19,299 bases of DNA from Salinarimonas sp051117315 (GTDB lineage: Bacteria > Pseudomonadota > Alphaproteobacteria > Rhizobiales > Beijerinckiaceae), in NCBI GenBank assembly GCA_051117315.1, contig JBNPEA010000077.1:1-19299 (forward strand), read 5' to 3'. Both the position numbers and the translations under genes were made by a program. The notes under the pieces are model-generated. The model made no database searches. It was given only the letters and a program-made list of their open reading frames with translations, and was not told where the DNA came from. Below, piece after piece: positions 14,881-19,299 of this stretch; the stretch's first letter is position 1, and every line of letters starts with the position of its first letter.

Positions 14881-15216
14881 TCAGAAGCCCATCGGCGGCG
14901 CGTAGAAGCAGCGCTGCCTGCCGTTGAGGACGCAGCGGTGATAGGCGCCGTCGCGGCTCGTCCGCGCCTCGTCGAAGGGTACGAGCGTCCCGTCGGCGAG
15001 CCGGTAGCCGGTATCGGTGACCGAGACCTTGGAGGCCGGATAGGGATTGCAGTCCCGATCGTTGCAGCACCACGGATCGTACCAGGAATGCGACGCCGCC
15101 GGCAGCGTGCCGGCGAGGACGAGCCCGAGCGCCGCCACGAGAGCGACGCGGATGCGGGGTGCGGGTGCGGCCGTGCGGGCGAGGCCCGAGGCGGCGAGCG
15201 GAGCTTTCGTGGTCAA
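14881..15216 (-). CDS. Small secreted cysteine-rich conserved protein
   Basis: A small exported protein of unknown function, of a type common in Rhizobiales. With the TTG at 15216 as start it has 111 residues. A long n-region is followed by a hydrophobic core (about 24-38, VALVAALGLVLAGTL) and probable cleavage after PAA near 41. The mature part begins SHSWYDPWCCNDRDCNPYP with C50, C51 and C56, then GYRLADGTLVPFDEAR, YHRC and RCFYAPPMGF, giving five cysteines. GAGG lies six bases before the TTG. No ATG start is available in the right place, and an internal GTG would leave too short a signal. Divergent from the nuclease-fold gene. Confidence 0.75.
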   Translation of the reverse strand: MTTKAPLAASGLARTAAPAPRIRVALVAALGLVLAGTLPAASHSWYDPWCCNDRDCNPYPASKVSVTDTGYRLADGTLVPFDEARTSRDGAYHRCVLNGRQRCFYAPPMGF

Positions 15217-15360
15217 GGCGAACCTCGTTTCGCCCCCGAATGCCTGGCTTGTGCAGCGTGAGCTTGGTGCGCGGCCACGGCCGCGAGATCGCCGGTCAAC
15301 CCGAGACCGCGCCGACGGTTCGCGCCTGCGACGTCGCGTGCATGATCCGTCGATTGCGGC

Positions 15361-15366
15361 TAGGCT
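15361..15366 (+). promoter_or_regulatory. Candidate -10 hexamer (TAGGCT) before the nuclease-fold gene
   Basis: TAGGCT, 35 bases before the ATG at 15402. Identical to the hexamer before the aminotransferase gene. No clear -35. Confidence 0.28.
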
Positions 15367-15401
15367 CCCGCCACCACCTCGTGCAGCAGGGTCGAAGCCA
15401 G

Positions 15402-16214
15402 ATGCCGCGTGCCGCGTTCGCCGTCTTCGTCGCCCTGATCGCGGCCAGCGCCGCCGCGATGCGCCCGGCGGCGGCGCTCGACTGCCGGGCCGCGCCGATT
15501 CCGGACCGTATCGCGGCCATTCCGGCGCGCGGCGAGATGTTGCTCGAAAGCGGCGAGACGCTGCGTCTCGCGGGGGTGCGGCTCGCCGACGCAGGGCCGG
15601 CTGGAGCCGCCGCGCGCGACGCCCTCGACGGCCTGATCGGCGCCGAGGTCCGGGTGCGCGCGCTCGCGCCCGAGCCCGACCGCTGGGGCCGGCGCGCCGG
15701 CGCGGTGGAGCTCGCCCGCGAGGCGGGCGGCACGCCGGATCTCGCCGCCGATCTCGTCTCCCGCGGGCTGGCCCGGGTCGATCCGGGCCCCGACGGGCTC
15801 CTCTGCCGACCCGCGCTCCTCGATCTCGAGGCCGGCGCGCGGCGGGACGGGCTCGGCCTGTGGGCCGATCCGGCCGAGCGCGTGCTGCAGGCCGGGGAGC
15901 AGGAGGCGCTCGCCGCCAGCGCGGGCCGTTTCGTCCTCGTCGAGGGCGTGGTGCGCCGGGTGGGCGTGCGCGAGCGGCGCACCTATCTCGACTTCGGCTT
16001 CTCGTGGGCACGGGGCTTCACCGTGATCGTGCCCGAGCCGGTCTGGGCCCGGCTCGAGGCCATGGGCCTCGACTCCGATGCCCTGGAGGGTCGACGAATG
16101 CGCGTGCGCGGTATAATCGAGATGTGGCGAGGCCCGGCCGTCCGCATCACGGCGGCGGAGGCGATCGAGATCCTGTCCATGACGAGTGCAGAGCCGCGGC
16201 GTCCCCTTCCATGA
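15402..16214 (+). CDS. Secreted thermonuclease-fold (SNase-like) protein
   Basis: Probable periplasmic protein of 270 residues with a staphylococcal-nuclease-like (COG1525) barrel. The signal peptide covers about 1-25 (FAVFVALIAASAAAMRPAAA). The barrel includes GEMLLESGETLRLAGVRLAD, LIGAEVRVRA and DRWGRRAGAVEL, then LVSRGLARVDP and LLDLEAGARRDGLGLW. A second part (about 165-265, with FVLVEGVVRRVGVRERRTYL) resembles an OB-fold. The catalytic Arg/Glu set of active nucleases is not clearly complete, so nuclease activity is unproven. The ATG at 15402 starts a clean signal peptide. Its TGA overlaps the start of the next gene (ATGA at 16211-16214), so the two are translationally coupled. Confidence 0.82.
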   Translation: MPRAAFAVFVALIAASAAAMRPAAALDCRAAPIPDRIAAIPARGEMLLESGETLRLAGVRLADAGPAGAAARDALDGLIGAEVRVRALAPEPDRWGRRAGAVELAREAGGTPDLAADLVSRGLARVDPGPDGLLCRPALLDLEAGARRDGLGLWADPAERVLQAGEQEALAASAGRFVLVEGVVRRVGVRERRTYLDFGFSWARGFTVIVPEPVWARLEAMGLDSDALEGRRMRVRGIIEMWRGPAVRITAAEAIEILSMTSAEPRRPLP

Positions 16215-17644
16215 CGAGAGCGTCGACCATCGTGCGGCTCGCCGCAGTCGCTGCGGCGGCCTTCGGCCTGTCGGGCTGCAACATGATCTTCGGCGGCGAC
16301 CCGCGCCCACCGGCGCAGGCGCCCGCCCTCACGGGCGTCGACAGCGAGCACGAGCAGCTCGTCGCGAGCTTCGGCGGGGAGTATCGCGCGCCGAGAACCC
16401 AGGCCCTGCTCGAGAGCATGACCGCGCGGCTCGTCGCGGCGACCGAGCGGCAGGATGCGCGCTACCGCGTCACCATCCTCGACTCGCCCGCGATCAACGC
16501 CTTCGCGCTGCCCTCGGGCCGGCTCTACGTCACGCGCGGCCTGATCGCGCTCGCCGACGACGCGTCCGAGCTGGCGGCCGTGATGGCGCACGAGATCGCC
16601 CACGTCACCCTCGCCCACGCCGCCGCCCGCAGCGAGCTGGAGGCGCGCTCGGTGCTCGTCAGCCGCGTCGTCTCCGACGTGCTGCGCGACCAGCGCGCGA
16701 GCGCCGACATCCGCGAGACCTCGCGCTACGATTTCGCCCGCTTCTCCCGAGCCCAGGAGCTCGAGGCCGACGCGGTGAGCGTGCGCACGCTGGCGCGCGC
16801 CGGGTTCGACCCGTTCGGCGCCGCGCGCTTCCTCACTGCGCTGGATCGCTGGGTGGCGCTCGCCGACGGCCTGCCGGGCGGCGACGGCGGACCGCCGAGT
16901 CGGCTCGCCACCCATCCCTCCACGCCCGAGCGGATCGCCGAGGCGCGCAACGCCGCACGGCGCATCGGCGCGCCCGGGCTCGGCGCGGGCGACCGCCAGG
17001 CCTACCTGGAGGCGATCGACGGCATCGCCTGGGGCGAGGACCCGCGCGACGGGCTGGTGCGCGGCTCGCGTTACGTCAACGCCCGGCTGGGGATCGGCTT
17101 CACCGCGCCCGACGGGTTCACCCTCGACAACGCCTCGCGCGCGGTGCTCGGCACCTCGGCCGATGGCGGCAGGCGCCTGATGTTCGACGCGGTCGAGCCC
17201 GCCGCGGGGCAGGGCCTCGCCGACGTGGTGCGTGCGACCTGGACGGATTCGGTGGTGACGGGGGACGTGGAGCAGACGGTGGTCAACGGCCTGCCGGCGG
17301 CGGTCGCCAGCTCGCGCGGCGACGAGTGGCGCTTTCGCGTCGCGGCCGTGCGGGCGGGCGACGCCGTCTACCGCCTGATCTTCGCCTACCGCCCGGCAGA
17401 CGCCGGCGCCGAGGCCGCCTTCCAGCGCACGCTCGCCAGCATCCGCCGCATCGGCGAGGCCGAGCTCGCGGCGCTCACGCGCCTGCGGGTGCGGGTCGTG
17501 ACGGCGGGCGCGGGCGACACCCTGGAGACGTTGGGCGCGCGCATGCAGGTGGAGCGGCCGGTGGAGACCTTCCGCACGCTCAACGGCCTGTTCGACAACA
17601 CGCGGATCGAGGCGGGGCGGCAGTACAAGATCGTCGCGGGGTGA
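16211..17644 (+). CDS. M48 family metalloprotease, lipoprotein with LysM-like C-terminus
   Basis: Zinc metallopeptidase of the M48 family, anchored as a lipoprotein and facing the periplasm. Related proteins such as BepA act in outer-membrane protein quality control; that role is inferred. Length is 477 residues. The lipobox LSGC ends at C23. The peptidase domain (about 45-260) has HEIAH at 127-131 and the third-ligand motif ELEAD at 183-187. A middle domain (about 290-415, with LGIGFTAPDGFTL) follows. The last 53 residues (TAGAGDTLETLG to AGRQYKIV) look like a LysM-type peptidoglycan-binding module. The ATG overlaps the upstream stop by ATGA. Convergent with rpoH, 54 bases apart, with no clear terminator between. 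Confidence 0.92.
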   Translation: MTRASTIVRLAAVAAAAFGLSGCNMIFGGDPRPPAQAPALTGVDSEHEQLVASFGGEYRAPRTQALLESMTARLVAATERQDARYRVTILDSPAINAFALPSGRLYVTRGLIALADDASELAAVMAHEIAHVTLAHAAARSELEARSVLVSRVVSDVLRDQRASADIRETSRYDFARFSRAQELEADAVSVRTLARAGFDPFGAARFLTALDRWVALADGLPGGDGGPPSRLATHPSTPERIAEARNAARRIGAPGLGAGDRQAYLEAIDGIAWGEDPRDGLVRGSRYVNARLGIGFTAPDGFTLDNASRAVLGTSADGGRRLMFDAVEPAAGQGLADVVRATWTDSVVTGDVEQTVVNGLPAAVASSRGDEWRFRVAAVRAGDAVYRLIFAYRPADAGAEAAFQRTLASIRRIGEAELAALTRLRVRVVTAGAGDTLETLGARMQVERPVETFRTLNGLFDNTRIEAGRQYKIVAG

Positions 17645-17698
17645 TGCGGCCGCCGCCGGGAGCCGCGCCGGCCCGGAGCCTCACTCCCGCTCGAACCC

Positions 17699-18565
<867 letters not shown>

Positions 18566-18783
18566 AGCGTTCTCCCCATGCTCTTCAACCACGTCTACGG
18601 CGGCCGCTCGCATCCGGATCACGCCGGAGCGGTCTCTTGCGCATGCGGATGCTTGCAGGATTGCGGACGGCCGTCGGCAGCGACGTCGCGATCGGCGGGG
18701 GAGCGTGGGCCGGCGCCCCGCGGATTGCAATCGGTGCGGCTCTCCGCTGGATCGATGCGCGGGCTTGTGGAGGGCACGAAGCG
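18566..18783. other. Leader region of rpoH, no supported gene
   Basis: This stretch holds the rpoH ribosome binding site (GGGGAG at 18572-18577, minus strand) and presumably its promoter, though I see no convincing -35/-10 pair. Open frames cross it on both strands, but none reads like protein. Confidence 0.4.
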
Positions 18784-18843
18784 GGACGGCACGGGGCAGG
18801 ACGGCACGGGGCAGGACGGCATGGGGCAGGACGGCATGGGGCG
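18784..18843. repeat. Four-copy 15-bp tandem repeat
   Basis: Unit GGACGGCACGGGGCA. Copies lie at 18784-18798, 18799-18813, 18814-18828 and 18829-18843. Copies 1 and 2 are identical. Copies 3 and 4 have CATG for CACG, and copy 4 ends in G instead of A. The unit is a multiple of three, so it keeps any frame open. It abuts the coding-like segment that starts at 18844. Confidence 0.93.
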
Positions 18844-19205
18844 AGCCGGCCGTCGCGCAGGCGGTCCGGGCCGCGGTCGACGTCGATCCCAAGGCGCCCC
18901 TGCCGCCGGCAGTCCGTGCGGCGATCGACGAGATCCGCGGCATCTGCGACGTGCCCGGCAGCACGACGCGGATCGAGCCCGGCGGGTTGATGCGCGCCGA
19001 CATCAACGCCGACGGGGCGCCGGACGACATGATCTCGTCCTACGGGATCGAATGCCCGGCGGGGCTGATGCTCTACGGCGCCCACGCCTGCGAGGTCCAG
19101 GTCTTCGCCTCGACCGCGTCGGGGGACTACGAGGCGGCCGACGTCCTGCTCGGCGACCGCTACAGCTTCGATGTAAGCGATACGAGCGCCCCGTTTTGGG
19201 GGTGA
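18844..19205 (+). pseudogene. Orphan segment of a secreted-type protein, probably truncated at both ends
   Basis: From 18844 the plus frame reads like protein: EPAVAQAVRAAVDVDPKAPL, VRAAIDEIRGICDVPG, then RADINADGAPDDMI (an EF-hand-like D-x-N-x-D-G pattern), ECPAGLMLYG and VQVFASTASGDYEAADVLL. I recall similar unnamed proteins in Rhizobiales, which carry a signal peptide and a longer C-terminus. Here AVAQ looks like the end of a signal peptide, but upstream there is only the tandem repeat. The frame stays open to a GTG at 18705 that has no good ribosome binding site. The last 10-12 codons (GTA AGC GAT ACG and TTT TGG) differ in base use from the rest, suggesting that the natural end is lost. 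It may be a pseudogene or a gene with an unrecognised start. Confidence 0.45.
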
Positions 19206-19216
19206 TCTTGACGCGT

Positions 19217-19299
19217 TCAGCGGGCTCTGCGCCGTGAGCGGTGGCGCGTGTCGTGGAAGAAGGCGCGCAGGCCGATGACGGCATGGGCGACTCGCTCGG
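19217..19299 (-). CDS. C-terminal end of an unidentified protein (runs in from the right)
   Basis: The minus frame entering from the right edge reads ERVAHAVIGLRAFFHDTRHR and ends with a basic tail, SRRRAR, and TGA. The amphipathic then Arg-rich ending and good codon use suggest a genuine C-terminus. Only 27 codons are present, so the family cannot be named. It ends 11 bases from the stop of the opposing segment. Confidence 0.35.
   Translation of the reverse strand, partial: ERVAHAVIGLRAFFHDTRHRSRRRAR

Overview
The window is about 19.3 kb of very GC-rich DNA. Gene content points to an alphaproteobacterium, probably of the order Hyphomicrobiales (Rhizobiales). The evidence is a CycM-type membrane cytochrome c divergent from kdsB-pheA, the order ftsK-lolA, an RpoH sigma factor with an intact RpoH box, and a CtrA-type site (TTAA-N7-TTAAC) in front of ftsK. 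Because of the GC content, long mirror reading frames lie opposite nearly every real gene. I chose frames by recognisable protein families, third-position GC, ribosome binding sites and fit between neighbours.

Layout, left to right. A MATE efflux transporter (minus strand, TTG start) runs off the left edge. It is divergent from a PLP-dependent class III aminotransferase. The aminotransferase converges on the pair kdsB-pheA (minus). Divergent from kdsB is a cycM-like cytochrome c (plus), ended by a perfect 10-bp hairpin. A DUF502 membrane protein and an LldP-type lactate/glycolate permease follow on plus. The permease converges on, and overlaps by 46 bp, an EamA/DMT transporter (minus). Then come lolA and ftsK (both minus, ftsK upstream), the CtrA-type site and a tRNA-Arg(CCT) with encoded CCA (minus). 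Divergent from the tRNA is a small copper module on plus: a CueR/MerR-type operator-promoter, a 70-residue HMA copper chaperone and a secreted DUF305 protein. Next is a coding-like remnant, a conserved 225-residue protein of unknown function and a small secreted cysteine-rich protein (all minus). A secreted nuclease-fold protein and an M48 lipoprotein metalloprotease with a LysM-like tail follow (plus, stop and start codons overlapping). rpoH (minus) comes after that. The right end holds a four-copy 15-bp tandem repeat, an orphan coding-like segment that looks truncated at both ends, and the last 27 codons of a minus-strand gene.

Most genes are core functions: lipopolysaccharide precursor synthesis (kdsB), phenylalanine synthesis (pheA), respiration (cycM), chromosome segregation at division (ftsK), lipoprotein trafficking (lolA) and the heat-shock response (rpoH). 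I found no phage, insertion sequence, CRISPR array or defence system. The most informative extra signals are regulatory: the CtrA-type site, the CueR-type operator, and a recurring TAGGCT/TAAGGC-like hexamer in front of several genes. The remnants at 14003-14146 and 18844-19205 mark local decay or rearrangement.
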